Positions 1 through 12,051 of a stretch of 64,000 bases of DNA are shown here, piece by piece. Origin of the DNA: Beverwykella pulmonaria (taxonomy: Eukaryota > Ascomycota > Dothideomycetes > Pleosporales > Melanommataceae); assembly GCA_001599595.1 (NCBI GenBank), contig BCHH01000008.1:2602526-2666525 (forward strand), given 5' to 3'. The notes beneath the pieces were generated by a model. It was not told where the DNA came from, did no database searches, and saw only the letters and a program-made list of their open reading frames with translations. Positions within the stretch are counted from its first letter, which is position 1; each line of letters starts with the position of its first letter. A program made the translations under genes and the position numbers.

Positions 1-3000
1 AGGATCCTTGAGGATCCTTGACTCAGAAAGCTGATCATGTGACTGCCGCCAGAGCGGGGAAATCACGTGATATCAACGCTGAGAAATCATGTGATACCAA
101 CAGTAAGAAACCTCTTGCCTTGGCTTTAATCTGACGACGTCAACGGCTGGAAGAATAAAAGTCAGTTTGTCCAGCGCAGCAACCCAGAATGTGCTCAGTA
201 GTAGAAAAATAGCTGCTAGTGATGCCTCTATTCACGAATGCAATTTGGAACAATATTGGCCTTCACCGGGATGCACCTTAACATTTCATAAGAAGGTTTA
301 TCAATGACTTACCATTTTCGACAACATTTCAGGGCAGAGAAACGGATAAACCAGATAAGACTTACGATAAGTTCGCAGTAATAAATGGCTATCCAAGTCA
401 ACAATCTGACAAAGCGCAGGTTACCGAGAGAATTATGTCTGTTGACGCACACTGTTTCCTGTAGAAAAGAAGAGTTCGGCATAATCCTCCAATACTGCCC
501 AAACCAACGCGTAACTCACGCCATCGTTATCATCGCGGGAGCCAGCGTCGCCGATTCTTTCATAGAAAAAATCCGAAGACACCAAAGCATTGCTACCTAC
601 CCTATTTTCATTGCATACACAGTGCTGGAAGGGAGGACGGCCGAAATGGTCACCACAATCAACGATGGACGCCACGTGCTTAGTAGAGTTCACTTCATTA
701 TCGGCGTGCACGAGCTTGGAGAATGTCCTGGGTTATCGGCGTATGGAGCTCACTTGGTCTAAGACTTTACAGAGCTGCGGTGTCGGGTAGAGTGGATTTT
801 ACGATTCTGTGCAGTGGCCGGGGACCTGAAGAAGGAGAGACGAGGGGTTGCAAACTCTGTATGTTGGTGAGAGTTCTCTTTGCTGGTTTACAGGTTGTTG
901 GCTTTTCAGAGCCATATTGCTTTGCTTGCTAGACGAGATGCAGTCGCAAATTCAAACCAAACGTGTCCCGTTTCAAGCTCCCTGTACCTGTTATACAGCC
1001 CACTAACAGCTACTTATATTTACGGACTTTTCTCCCAAAAAGATAATTATTTCAATTTCCGCATAGCTTAATGTATGAGAAGATGATCGCTTCGATATGT
1101 GCATAATCACTTGGATACCCTCGTTTTCTTTCCAGCACATTTGTCGCAGTGAGCAGCCAGTAACTCGTCTCTAATTTAAATCCGCACTGATAAGTTCATC
1201 AAGTAATCTTTGGATCTGGTCTCTTCAAATATACCCCGGAAGAGCCTGTACTTTGCTTAATGTAGCGCCGTCTCCTCGACAGCCAAATTCTCATGCCCAA
1301 GCCCGAAGATCTTTCCCTTGAATCGGGAATCGTTATCAGAGCTGGTCAAAGCCCCTGCCGCTATTGCCCCTTAGTCGTCGGTTGGAGAAATGGGTCATTC
1401 GTGTTCCGGGTTATACCCTGTGACGAGCATATGCCAGGTGCTCAACTCAGGGAAATGGTATGGTCTCACGGGGGAGACTGGTTCTGCGTTTCGGCCTCGA
1501 GCTCAGTCTTGGGAGAAAAAGTTGCCAGAACGTAGTTTAGATCTTCGGCCATCCATTCAGTATGCCTGCCGGTGTAGAAGGCTGTGGAAAGGACGCGGGC
1601 CGCGCTGGCGACTGCAGTTTGAGAATGTTACGGATCCAACGGTGTTAGGCACCCGACTTGTTTTATTCTACATAGGTGTTCAAGAAAAATGTCGGTGGTT
1701 CCAGTAAGTTCGGTGCTGAGTGTAGATAGATTGGAGCGTCTGACGTGTATTTGAATAAGGCGGCTCCTGGAGAATCAAGCGACCGGGATACTAGTGGCTG
1801 AGGGTTGCGAACTAGAGCGTTGACTCTATGCCGAGGGGCAGAATAGTTGACATTCACAACATTTTTTCGTGACCTGTCCAAAGCTATTATATACTACATC
1901 GCGACTAGGAGGTCACCTAACTGCACACCAGGATACAAGGAATGCAAGGAGAAGGTAATATTAACTTGAATGGAAAGAGAATGGCGAACAAGAAGCGACT
2001 GTTTCAAGGATTAAACGAAGGGAATACCCATCTCCTGTACCCCACATACCTCGTGTCATCCATCAGTTGTCCATTTTTTGATGTGGAAGTGATCGACTGA
2101 TGAAACGGTTGTAGCAAAATTTGCCGCGACAACCGTGGTTACGTAAGTAGCGTGTACACCTCGTCTTGTTCTCCCCAGCTCTCGACATTTCCAACGTCGC
2201 ATCCTCATTTCCAGCAAACCGATCGGCGCGTTATTCTCATCACCTCAAGACTGCCTTGACCGAATCGACTCACGGAATATCTTCAGGACGGAGACCTGCT
2301 CAAGAAGCAGTCAGGAAAACACGTTAGGCTAGCAGCAGCCACGGTGGAGAGAAGCAGCACCAAATTCAATATTAAAGCGCATTGTTGCCTTAATCCCGCC
2401 TCGGACCAGAATCAAGTCCCAATTCTTCTGAGAATGAATTACATAAGGGAGCCCTGTCTGGATCCTAGATCTTAGCCGCGAAACATGTGGGCTTTGCATA
2501 TATCCCCGAGGTGTCGCCAACTGCCGCCACCGCGAAGGCCGGATTTGGACGAGCGGCCGTCTCATATATCCCGGTAGCGTAAACCTTTAGGGCAAAATAG
2601 GACACGGTTGGGGAAAGCATCAACATATCTCCACCCCTCATGCTGGTAGTGGGACATACAAGGATTTGAAACTCTTTAACGAGACTACGATGCGATCCGT
2701 GTCCTGTCACCAGGTTGGCCCACTATCGGCTGAGAGATGGAGTTCATCCTGCAAACTGACTCTTCGGCCCACGCCGCCTGTTCGGGACCTAGACCGAACA
2801 TTAGTGACGAAAGATCAACAAAGGGGAAACGGAGAGAATCGTACGCATTAAGTATAATACCTATCATGTCCGAAAAACGGCCCTTCCAGCTGCGGTTTTA
2901 CTTTTTCCCTACTCACCATTCATTTTGGTCTTCAAACCCTGTTTCAACGCAGTATTGGTTGGTCCACCCAGCCACACCCGTTATTCCCACCCGCAAGGTT

Positions 3001-3047
3001 GGCTTGTGTATTCAAGCAGATTCACTGCATGCATCAACTGAATTGAA
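1..3047. other. Gene-poor leading region
   Basis: No gene could be supported here apart from the weak ORF listed separately at 385-762. The first 20 bases are a perfect 10-bp direct duplication (AGGATCCTTG twice). Around 60-110 a roughly 24-bp unit containing ATCACGTGAT or ATCATGTGAT occurs twice in tandem. The remaining open frames are short, start at arbitrary positions and overlap on both strands, as expected by chance. The last ~150 bases are probably the promoter and 5' leader of the rhodopsin-domain gene that starts at 3048. Confidence 0.5.
385..762 (+). CDS. Weak uncharacterised ORF, possibly a gene fragment
   Basis: This open frame of 125 codons starts at an ATG and ends at TAA. I do not recognise the product. 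The residues look protein-like rather than low-complexity: a hydrophobic stretch around residues 47-56 and a charged segment (FIEKIRRHQS) follow each other in a way compatible with a folded domain. No membrane anchor or catalytic motif is evident. No neighbouring exon could be joined convincingly, and a 92-codon antisense frame covers much of the same stretch, so it may be chance or the remnant of a decayed gene. Conserved homologues of the residue 50-110 part would be needed to accept it. Confidence 0.22.
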   Translation: MAIQVNNLTKRRLPRELCLLTHTVSCRKEEFGIILQYCPNQRVTHAIVIIAGASVADSFIEKIRRHQSIATYPIFIAYTVLEGRTAEMVTTINDGRHVLSRVHFIIGVHELGECPGLSAYGAHLV

Positions 3048-4402
3048 ATGGAAAATCGAAGTGGACAGGTTATAGGCGTTGCCGTTACATTCTTAGTCTT
3101 GACATGGCTCACCGTTGGGCTCCGATGTTACGTTAGGTTAGACCCATCTACTCCTCTTCTTTATATGGCGCTCCTCTGACCTAGTCTGCAGAACCTTTAT
3201 AGTGAAAGGCTTTGGATTGGATGACAAAGTTATGGTCGTCACCCTTTTGTTTTTCACAGCATACTTGACAAGCCAGCTCGGCGGTGCAGCCCACGGTACC
3301 GGCCAACATCGAGAAGCGATTACGGATGCAAACGCCCAAATCGCCCTTCGCTACTGGTTCTTCGCCGAAGTCTTCTATACCTTATCAACCTGCGCTCTCA
3401 AAATCGCCGTTGGCCTCTTCTTATTACGCATTACGAATGTTCCCTTACACATTTGGATCATCCGGATGATCATGGCTGTTGCAGGGGTGGTGGGAATCGC
3501 ATACACCTCTCTTGTCATATTTCAGTGCAAACCCATTTCCTACTGGTGGGACTTGAACCCCCACCATACTGGCACTTGTCTATCCGCGTCAATGGTGATG
3601 ATCTTTACGTATGTGGTGTCGGCACTAAATTCGTTTGCGGACTGGACCTTTGGCATTCTACCTATTTTCATTGTCAAGGACCTGCAGATGAAGAGGCGCA
3701 TAAAGATAGTTGTTGCCTCCGTAATCGCACTGGCAGCGATGTAAGTAGCCCCATACTTGGTTGAGTGCTCTTCGACTCTTGCTTGCGGGAATTCTTACAT
3801 GTGCGAATAGTGGCTCAACAGCAACAATCATTCGCCTTCCCTACACCTCAACTCTTAAACCGTACAAAGGCGATTTCCTATACCGGACGACAGACTTCGC
3901 GATGTGGACCACGGTGGAAGTAGGCATAGGCATAACGGCCGGCTGCATAGCCACCCTGAAACCCCTCATGAAGTCCGGCCTGGTATCCTTCGGATACTCG
4001 TCGAACCGGCAGTCCTCCCCAATGCCGTGGAGTAAGAACACAAGAAGCAAATTAGGCGACAACCATGGAGCACCCGGGCTCGGAGGACAGCCGCTTGACA
4101 ACCTTGGGCCTGGGGTGGGAAAATCAATCACGACGGTGACGGTTACGGGCGGGAGAGTAAGCAGCGAGTCTGACGAGGAAACGTTCTTGGGCGCGAACGC
4201 GCCGTCGGAAAGGTGGCAGCGCGGGATAAATAAAAATGTGACAACTACGGTAATGGAGGAGCGGGCAACAAGTCGAGCTGCGGGGGAAGGATCCAGCAAA
4301 GCGGCAGAGCGAAGACGGAACGGCAGCCCAGGAGGAGAGAGCGATTCTACATTAGGCACGGAGGAGAAGGGGAAGCCAGCGAGAGTCTACGAACGCTTCT
4401 GA
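3048..4402 (+). CDS. Fungal rhodopsin-domain integral membrane protein
   Basis: Three exons (3048-3136, 3192-3740, 3811-4402) join in phase to a 409-residue protein. The first exon supplies a short N-terminus and one membrane helix; the second carries the remaining helices; the third ends the helical domain and adds a long polar tail. Features typical of the fungal 'rhodopsin domain' family (SAT4/PTH11-like plasma-membrane proteins) are visible: GFGLDD after helix 1, a long loop followed by YWFFAEVFYTLS, FQCKP...YWW before the later helices, and STATIIRLPY near the end of the domain. The C-terminal ~130 residues are rich in Ser, Thr, Gly and charged residues and are probably cytoplasmic. The family's ligands are mostly unknown and no retinal-binding lysine is implied. 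Both introns are short (55 and 70 bp) with normal GT-AG borders. Confidence 0.88.
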
Positions 4403-5007
4403 GCAGCGTGCGTGAGGTTGGTCTGACGCCATTCAAAAAGGATGTTGCAAAAGTCGCAGGGCAATGATTAATGATACCCAGGTGCTACAGTCATGGGTGG
4501 CAACATGTGGTCGTGAGCAGCGATACACAGATATGGCGAAAATAATAATACAAAAGTACTACACTTGCTTGGCCAACTTACGTCCCCATCTTTTCTGTTT
4601 CTATCATATAAGAGACGCCTCCGGTCGACTCAGCCACCTCTCTAACAGAAGGAGACTCTTGCTGCAGCGCTGATCATCTGATCAGTGTATGGTCATCCAA
4701 CTCTGTCTTGTCTGAGAGGGTGGAAATCTACACGTTATACCCCACTACATGAAACGAACTATGTCTGATTGATCACGTGGGAGTGTAGCAGCAAATGCTG
4801 GTCAACGGTGTGCGGAGCTATCAGACCATTCAATGATGTAATAATCATGTGCAGGCCTGGGAGAAGCAGGAAAAATTGGCTTCAAACCCCCATGTTGAAA
4901 ACCGATAGAAGGATTTTTTTTATTTTTTTAAGTTTTTGTTTTGCTTCCATTTTTTATAAGCTCACGTTTGTTTAGTGCATGCTTGTCGTTCAGAAGCATA
5001 TCTGACA

Positions 5008-5098
5008 GGGAGACCTTAAGGAGCCCCCCCATAAGCCATATATAGGCAAGCGCCTTCGGTAAACTGCAGCCAAGGTTGTCGCGCGGCGCCATCGTAAT
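5008..5098 (+). repeat. Left terminal inverted repeat of the MITE-like element
   Basis: This arm begins GGGAGACCTTAAGGAGCC and continues to the GCGCGGCGC block. It matches the reverse complement of 5436-5551 with few substitutions, apart from the extra poly-G insert in the right arm. The outer base abuts the duplicated TATCTGACA. Confidence 0.78.
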
Positions 5099-5435
5099 TA
5101 GCCCAAAAGCCACCAAAAATAACAGTTAGTCAATGGGTTATAACGACAAAACTGCGATACAATACCTGTTGTATTACCTTCGGAGGGTTGTTGGCCCGAT
5201 TGTTGACATCTCAGAGGTCACACAACAAAGCAACGACAATCAAGGTTTACAGGCTGCAGATTTTCGTACTGCTCGGCCTTCTCGAGCATCCGGGTGGGTA
5301 GCGCATATAACGCTATATCAAGGTTGAGATATCAAGGTTAAATTTGACGAGTTGCCATACGCGCCGTGCGTCGTAAATTACATTTTTCTTACATGACTTT
5401 ACAATGGAAACCACTAGTTAATACAATGAATTGAT

Positions 5436-5551
5436 CGTGCGCCGCGCGACAACCTTGGCTGCAGTTTACCGAAGGCGCTTGCCTATATATGGCTTATGGG
5501 GGGGGGGGGGGGGGAAAGTACGGCTTATGGGGGGGCTCCTTAACGTCTCCC
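5436..5551 (-). repeat. Right terminal inverted repeat with poly-G expansion
   Basis: This is the inverted partner of 5008-5098. It is longer because a run of 17 G followed by a second copy of the CGGCTTATGG block has been inserted, probably by slippage or local duplication within the G-rich part of the repeat. The second copy of TATCTGACA starts directly after it at 5552. Confidence 0.76.
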
Positions 5552-6943
5552 TATCTGACAGGCCTTTCACTTCGTCGGCCCGACTTAGAAGGCACGTGGA
5601 AGGGAATTCCATCGTTCCAGAACGTATTGAATAGTACTGCATGCGCTAGAGCCGGGATAAGGTTATCCACTACCGTGGTTTCGTCGGCTCGGATGCAGCA
5701 CAACGCAGAGGAATGAACAGTTGATGCTAGGTTTGATTACATAGGTAAAGAGGACTGCGCAAAGAAGCTTGCAAGAACGAAAACAGAAAAATTCTCCGAC
5801 CGTTGTGCTCGAGGTAACGACCTCTCACCTCCGATCTACGGATTACCACGGACGCCACCGATGATTTGATTGCCTCAGGCTAGTACAGTGGGGTGGTATA
5901 GCTAGGTTTTAACTGTCACCATGGGGCCCAAGACGAGGCTGAGCGTCGCACCGGAAGGGCGGTGAGGGTATGCGCAGACGATGGTGTTGGCCTAGGACGA
6001 ACTAGCTTGGGGAGTGGCGATTGGAAGGAAATAAAATTTAGAGTGGAGAAAGTAGTGCTGGAGGGCTGGAGGTGTTGTGGAATCTGTGGACGATGCTGCC
6101 ACAGGAGTTTTGCGACGATACGCAGCCGCCCTGTCCGCCATGGAGATGTGAGCTGGAGGCTCGACGGAGGGGATTGCCGGAAGGTGTTGATCTGTGCCTA
6201 GTTTCTCATCTTGTCCACTGACCCAAAGCTTCGTTGCCTTCCTGACGAGCCCAAAAATGAACGGAAATGACATGATTGTGAGAATTAGATGGCATTTGCA
6301 ACCAATGATACCAGCCAGGACATCTACAACAGGTCTTGATCAACAAGAGTCCCTGAATTGGTATCAAAGCGTCCCCATACGTTAAATGCGAACCCTGATG
6401 GGGTAGACCACTAGTTGAATACAAATTGCTCTGCCAACGCAACATGCGAAGAATGGCACGCAATGAACTGAAAACATTTTCGGATGGATATCTTGTACCT
6501 GCCCAATGCTGCTCCTGCCCTCAGCTTACCACTCCATGCAGAGACAACTGAATCAGGGAGGCAGAAAAAAAAACGTGGGGAATAAGGGCGACGAAGACCA
6601 TTGCTCTGAAATAAAGATGGCAAAGCTTATGTATGAGAAAACCGAAACCATCCAATACAAAAGGGGCAATAACTCCTGCTCGAAAGCATGCAATACTGAA
6701 AGCACAAATGGCAGAGTGTTTAGTAGTACACGATAGAGCATCTTTCAGGTTTTGTACCGAGGAGTGTATGGCATGGTGCTTTTATCCACTGACCCCCCTG
6801 TCACCAACTCCCCTAAATAATACCGGTACGAAGTAGGCGAAATTGTGCAGCCTACAAGACCTTTGAGATTGTTCAGACTTGCCCAAAATATAATCAGGAC
6901 CACCCGAAATGTAAATATCACGCACATGTCAGGGGGGGTCCAT

Positions 6944-8999
6944 TTAGGGCGTCCTGCTAACTGTCCATGAAAGCATCGCCATATCGCATATGCGCGCCGT
7001 GACTTGCTGAGAACCGCTGCGGCATTCGTAGCTAATGAAGCCCATAGCGACATGCAGCTTATTAATGTCACTCTCCGGATTTTGATCTACCACGGCTGGA
7101 AGGCTGCTGGGGAATCCGCGAACCCGATTGCCAAGATGTCTCGCAATGGCTATCGAGTAGATAGCATCGCGAACTTCATATGCATGGAGCACATTTCGCA
7201 TCGCTCCAAGGGCATAGTCGACTGCTCCAGATGGCGCAGATTCGTTGTCGGCATTTACAACGAAGTTGCCCAGCTCTTGCCAAAATTCAACTTCGGTCTT
7301 CTTGTAGTTATCCAGTTCGGAGGGATATGATATTTGGCGCATGGGATTGGCACTCAAGGTTTGGTTGGTAAGAAGTGCTTCCAGAATGTCGAATCGCGCT
7401 CGGACTTCTCTCAACGACAAGTCTTCACTCTCAGCGGGGGCGGGTGCTGTGCCATTCGTGCCATTGGTCGAGGGGGCCGCCTGTTTACAGACGCCTAACA
7501 TGTGCCAGATGAGTCGAGCCTCTTGGCTGAATATTCCGTTCATGTCCGCCGGGTTAGCGCGAACTTGGACAGTTTCCACAAAGTGGACGGCTTCGTCGTG
7601 GAGTCTTCGGTCGGCCTTGATTCGGTTCAGCGCATTATTATTGGTGGAAAACCATTTTGTTTCAAGAATGGTGTCAAGGCCTCCTAGGTAGTCGTTTGCG
7701 AAAATCTTATCGAACTCGGCGTCGAGCGCAGGATGAATTGGTCGGGCTCGCTGTGGTATCTCGGGAGGAGTGTGGTTGCCAATAGGAAAGACGTCGGAGA
7801 TTTGAAGGCGTTTGGCTGTGTCAAAGTTTTAGTATGTTGGTTTTTAGATGGTCGAATATTGAAGTCAAGCCTGGGAAGACAGACCTTTTACAGGTGGGAC
7901 ATCAGAAGCCGCAGACGAGTATGGACTTGCGCTGTCCATGCCTGCCCGCAATGCTGGGTTTATGGCATGCGCCCCGTTATACACTTGGTGGCCTCCTTGC
8001 AGGGAGTGATCTGAGGCAGCAAGCGCGGGGTCGATGGCAGAGCTATTGAAGTTTTCGTGGCCGGCGTGACCTCCTGCGGAGGGTGGCGGCGGCGGGTACC
8101 CAGTGGCGCCAGCGGGAGCGTAGCCCTGGGGTACTTGTCCGCCGTACGGCGTCGTGGTCGGCGGTGCGGGTGCAGGAATGGAGGACGGGTGCTGTGGTGT
8201 CGAGTTGGGCGCGGGTTGTATTTGCGCCGGACCGGGCTGCTGCTTGAATATAGGGTCGTATCCTAAGCACTCGCGCTTGCTCTTTTGGCAGTTGCGACAA
8301 ACGGGGTGGGCTTCGTCGCACTATACGCACGTTGTTTGTTAGTGACTGTGACGGTCGCGAACAGGTGAGGTTGAATTAGGCGATCGAAATAGTTTGGATC
8401 TCGCTTCTTGGTGGCTCGGTTACGGGCGACAACCGCTGTCTCGAGGAAGCGCACCTCACGCCGCGTGCCTCCCCGTCGCGTTCCTCTTGTCGCATGCAAT
8501 TGAAGGTCGCACTCACCTTTATTCTGCGCTTCCGACATGTCAGGCAGCCCGTTTTCGTGCGGCGCTTGATCTCCTTCTTGTGACGCCCGCCCGACAAAAT
8601 TCTCTGCTCGCCCTGCGGAGGCAGCTGGTATCGCATCGCGAGGTGCTGCGCGGAGCCCATGTTCATCGACTGGCCTTGGGGCGGGTGGTTAGGATGGGGA
8701 TAGTACTGGGGCATGCCGTGCTGGGGAGGGGGCAGCGGCGAGCCCATCTGCTGCTGTCCTGGCTGCTGCTGCGGCGGCTGCGTCTGCCCATCCTGCAGAC
8801 GTATTGGCGGAAGGTTCAGCGGTGGGAGGGACATGTTAGAGACCTGCGGCGACCCTCGATACTGCTGCTCATGCGGCGCCTGGCCCTGAGGAGGGTACGC
8901 ATACGTGGGTTGCATCGACGGCGAGGGATAGTTGTGGGCGGAGGGCGAGGGATACGAGGGGGGCTGCTGTCGCTGCTGGCTCTGCTGCTCCGCCATCAT
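6944..8999 (-). CDS. Zn2Cys6 fungal transcription factor
   Basis: Three exons (8999-8517, 8320-7885, 7815-6944) encode 596 residues. Residues 1-140 are rich in Pro, Gln, Ser and Tyr, as in many fungal activation domains. The binuclear zinc cluster is complete: Cys152, Cys155, Cys162, Cys169, Cys172 and Cys179, embedded in RTKTGCLTCRKRRIK and CDEAHPVCRNCQKSKREC. Intron 1 falls exactly between Lys161 and Cys162. A second Pro-rich linker follows, then a C-terminal domain of the fungal-specific transcription factor type, with GIFSQEARLIWHM, the GFPSSLP segment and ARICDMA near the end. The overall architecture resembles the group that includes fission yeast Moc3, but the regulated pathway cannot be read from the sequence. 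The donor of intron 2 (GTCTGT) is the least certain junction; it was chosen because it alone keeps the phase. Confidence 0.88.
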
Positions 9000-11900
9000 G
9001 CCTGCTTTGTACTTTACCGTGCTGAGGGGAGCGAAGGGAACGCGACAAAGCTTGGATGAATTAGGGAGGGAAGGCCGGGTTGGTCGAGCGAGGCGAGCTG
9101 CCTCGGCCTAAACTGCTGTAGAAGAGAGTAAGAATCTAGGCGAGACCGGGGAGGAGTCGCGACGAGAAGGAGGGAAAGGGAGCGGCGGGACGGTGCATTT
9201 CGCGAAAGAATGCTGCTTGCCAGAGGACACGGGTGTGGAGCTGCCATTGGCGGGCCCGTCACGCATCCTAGAGTAGAAGGTGCGTGTACAAAGCCCATCC
9301 CTGCGTGAAATGATGGACGGCAGAAGCCGACTTACCTGCGATGCTGCGCGATCGCTGCGGGCGGCCTCGCTTGGGGGAGCGCGAATCTGGGAACTGGCCA
9401 CAGTACGGCTTGCGGGAGCTGGGCAGCGACAACGCTGGAGGAGAGGGCGTGGATGCGATAGGGGCGAGGCACGCGCGCTTCATAGCAAGCCGTGGAGCCA
9501 GAGGGAGAGAGATGGCAGCGAAATGAGGTGAAAGAGGAAAAGACCCTTGCACCGCTAAACGCAAGGGGGCTAGCGTGTCCGCCAAGGAACGCTTGCAGGA
9601 GGAGCAGGCGAGGCGAGGCGAGGCGTGCGCTCATCCATCGCATCCTCATCCGTCGCATCCTCGTCCCTCTCATCGCAGCACACACACGCTCTCATCAGAA
9701 TCATCAGCACCATCATCACTCAATACCGTGCATGCATGCAGCGAGGCAGCGGGCTAGGGCCCATCGCACACCACGATGCTCAGCTCCCATCAGCTGCGGC
9801 CTCTGTCCAATACTTTGCCGGGGGTCGCCCGATCCGGACTGGCAATATGCTCAAGGCTGTCTTGCAGGAGACTACCCGGCGATTGGGCGCTCAGCCGTTG
9901 GGTTTGGCGAGCGAGCGCGGAAGGGAGTCCCCTACGCGATCTATACCCTCTTCCTTGTCCTGTACACCATTCCTCGTCCTATCAGTTCTCGCCTTCACTT
10001 AGCTTACGCCGGCCCTACTTCACGTACGAACTGTATATGATCCACACTGCGTCTGCCAACTCGGCTTCGCGGAGATGAGTCTAGAGCAGCATAGAGTGGT
10101 GTGCGGTGTCGCGACATGGGGCGATGATTCCGGGCCGGTTGCTCCGTTTTGAGCTCCCGCTGTGATCTGTCTGGGTATCAACGCATCACCGGCCTTCGCA
10201 GAACGAAGGTCGAGTGGACGCTGACAAGACGAGGGAAAATGCCGCTTGTGCTCTCCTCCCCCATCCCCATTTACCCGCCAACGACGACATCTCGTAACCA
10301 GCCGCCCACCGTTCCAGCCACCCGATGTCCCAGCCACCCTGTACACAACGTAAGAAAGACGGTGAACCGCATGAAAAAAGAGCAGGCGCATTCTGACGTC
10401 CATGTCGCACTCCTCATCACCAAGCTCAGCCTGAGTCCTGGAAATAGAAAGTTGGTGCTACCGGAGACTGAGGCTGTGAACGGATAAAGGCAGTGTGTAC
10501 GGCCGTTGCGAACCACTTGCTTGATAATAGAGTTTGTGACATGCACTGTGTAGCAGCACCCATTAGCCACGAGCACACGTCGTCCAAATCTCTGAACACT
10601 GCTTTTTGGCGCATAATAGGGAAGAGAACAGCAGCTCCTCCATCTCTTCGTTTCTCTGCTGGCATGCGCCAGTTGGGCGAGGAGATGTAGATATTCCCAG
10701 AGGTGATCTCGGAAAGCTGACGCTTTCATGGCATGCTGCTCTGGTTCTCCATGCCAGATGCTGCTATCCTCCGTAACCAGTCTGGTAGCGCTGTAGGTGA
10801 TGAAAATATACTTCCTAAAAGCCTCTCTCTCCATCCCTGCCGCTGCGCCGGTGGGGCTGACAGTGTTCTGCACCACATTTGACACCCTCTGCGTGCCTCT
10901 ATGGAGATAGAGCAGGGACAGCTGTATCCATTTCTCTCCCAAGCAGGATACATTGCTCTGGCTAGCGAGCAGAGACGCGTTCATCCACGTTCTCCGAGCG
11001 GTCCCAAATACGTTTGACGTTAATTCGGCTGTTCTCGCCAAAGTACCTCAAGGATGCTCCCCTGCAGCACAACATAGTAGACTGCGTGATAAGTTTCTAG
11101 ATTGTTCCGTCGCCGCTAGCCGAGCGCCTCCAGGTTAAGCGGAGCGGAGATGTGCTGTCCCTCCCAGAGGCCGACATGGACAATCTCCAACAAACGCCTG
11201 ACCCCACACGCGATGCGACAATCCCCTCTTCCCAACGCTGCGGTCTCTGCGACGGTTGCCACATTGCGTCTCGCTCGTCGTCACTGTCGCTAGCGTCTGC
11301 AGCGTCTGCACCGGCCGAAACCGGTCCTGGGGACCGACGAGCCCACCTGCAGGTGTCCTTTACGAGGCATTTGTTTTCACAAGACAACACCACCCTCGCT
11401 GCTTTCATATGTGCGTGCATGCAAGGTAGGCCCTCGCATGTTGCAAATGATGCTCCCGCGCATGTCACTACTGGCGTCCGACCAGGGACGGGGCGCCCGG
11501 GAGCGATAGCAAAAGCTGCGCCGCCGTCCAATCTACGGGTTACGTCTCGTGGGGTTTGGGGTGTTGGCAACGCAGCGCAACATGCGAGGAGCGGACAGGC
11601 GAACCTTATTGCCTGTTGGCTTTATGAAAGCGAGGATCCCTCCTGGCCGCAGATCGCGATCCTCCCTTTCCAGCCCTGGTGGGAGGGATCCATGCGATTC
11701 TAGCAACAAGGCACAAAGGCCTGTTGTAGCGTTGCGCGGAAGGAGACCATATTGAAAAAGGGCACTTATCCTGTGGGATTCTCGCCTACTTTTGACGTTC
11801 ATCGCTCGCAAGGGACCGGGTTGTAACAAATCCCAGTCGCCTTCCATCTCGCGCGCTAGCGTCCCGTTCTCGCCTCTAGGGATCGTCCGGAGGGATGTCT

Positions 11901-12051
11901 CACACTCAGTCGCGCGAGTCTCTAGGAACGCTGACTCGCATTCTGCATTCTACTCGGTCACTTTATTGATCTTGAACCCTAATTATCTATGAGTATCCCC
12001 GACGCCCCGTTTGTGACTTTTTGCTGTTCTTGCCCTCATTCACCGTCGGAT
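9000..12051. other. Long gene-free upstream region
   Basis: Three kilobases separate the start of the Zn2Cys6 factor from the end of the hydroxyacid dehydrogenase gene. I see no conserved protein. Small simple repeats occur: GGCGA units near 9608-9630 and CATCC/CGCATCC units near 9636-9680. The longest open frames (about 10271-10984 on the minus strand and 11176-11703 on the plus strand) lack recognisable domains and overlap frames on the other strand. Long upstream regions are common for fungal regulators, so a long 5' leader or non-coding transcript is possible but not demonstrated. Confidence 0.45.

Larger units (their letters stand above)
5008..5551. mobile_element. MITE-like element with long terminal inverted repeats (Mutator-type features)
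   Basis: The ends are long inverted repeats. The left arm runs from 5008 (GGGAGAC...) to about 5098; the right arm runs from about 5436 to 5551 (...GTCTCCC). Shared segments include TTAAGGAGCCCCCC, CATAAGCC, ATATATAGGCAAGCGCC and GGTTGTCGCGCGGCGC. The right arm differs by a run of 17 G at 5498-5514 and a repeated CGGCTTATGG block. The 9-bp sequence TATCTGACA lies directly outside both ends (4999-5007 and 5552-5560), as expected for a target-site duplication. Long inverted repeats with 9-bp duplications are characteristic of Mutator-like elements. The 544-bp element has no transposase, so it would be non-autonomous; assignment to that superfamily is inference. Confidence 0.78.
4403..6943. other. 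Intergenic region containing an inverted-repeat element
   Basis: About 2.5 kb lies between the rhodopsin-domain gene and the 3' end of the Zn2Cys6 factor. It contains the MITE-like element at 5008-5551, described separately. Outside it I see only short overlapping ORFs, several A/T-rich runs (for example around 4915-4935) and the palindromic GATCATCTGATC near 4672. No gene, tRNA or protein-coding transposon could be supported. Confidence 0.5.

Noticed and set aside
3841..4359. Minus-strand frame of 172 codons
   Set aside because: Antisense to the last exon of the rhodopsin-domain gene, whose spliced frame is conserved.
8394..9059. Plus-strand frame of 221 codons
   Set aside because: Antisense of the Gln/Pro-rich exon 1 of the Zn2Cys6 factor; the Leu/Arg-rich product is a by-product of CAG/CCG codons.
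10271..11041. Long minus-strand open frame (up to 256 codons; first ATG leaves about 237)
   Set aside because: No recognisable domain, an internal start only, and overlapping open frames on the plus strand. Probably chance in a GC-rich stretch.
11152..11703. Plus-strand open frame of 183 codons
   Set aside because: It begins with GTG, shows no domain, and a 157-codon frame on the other strand is open over the same bases.
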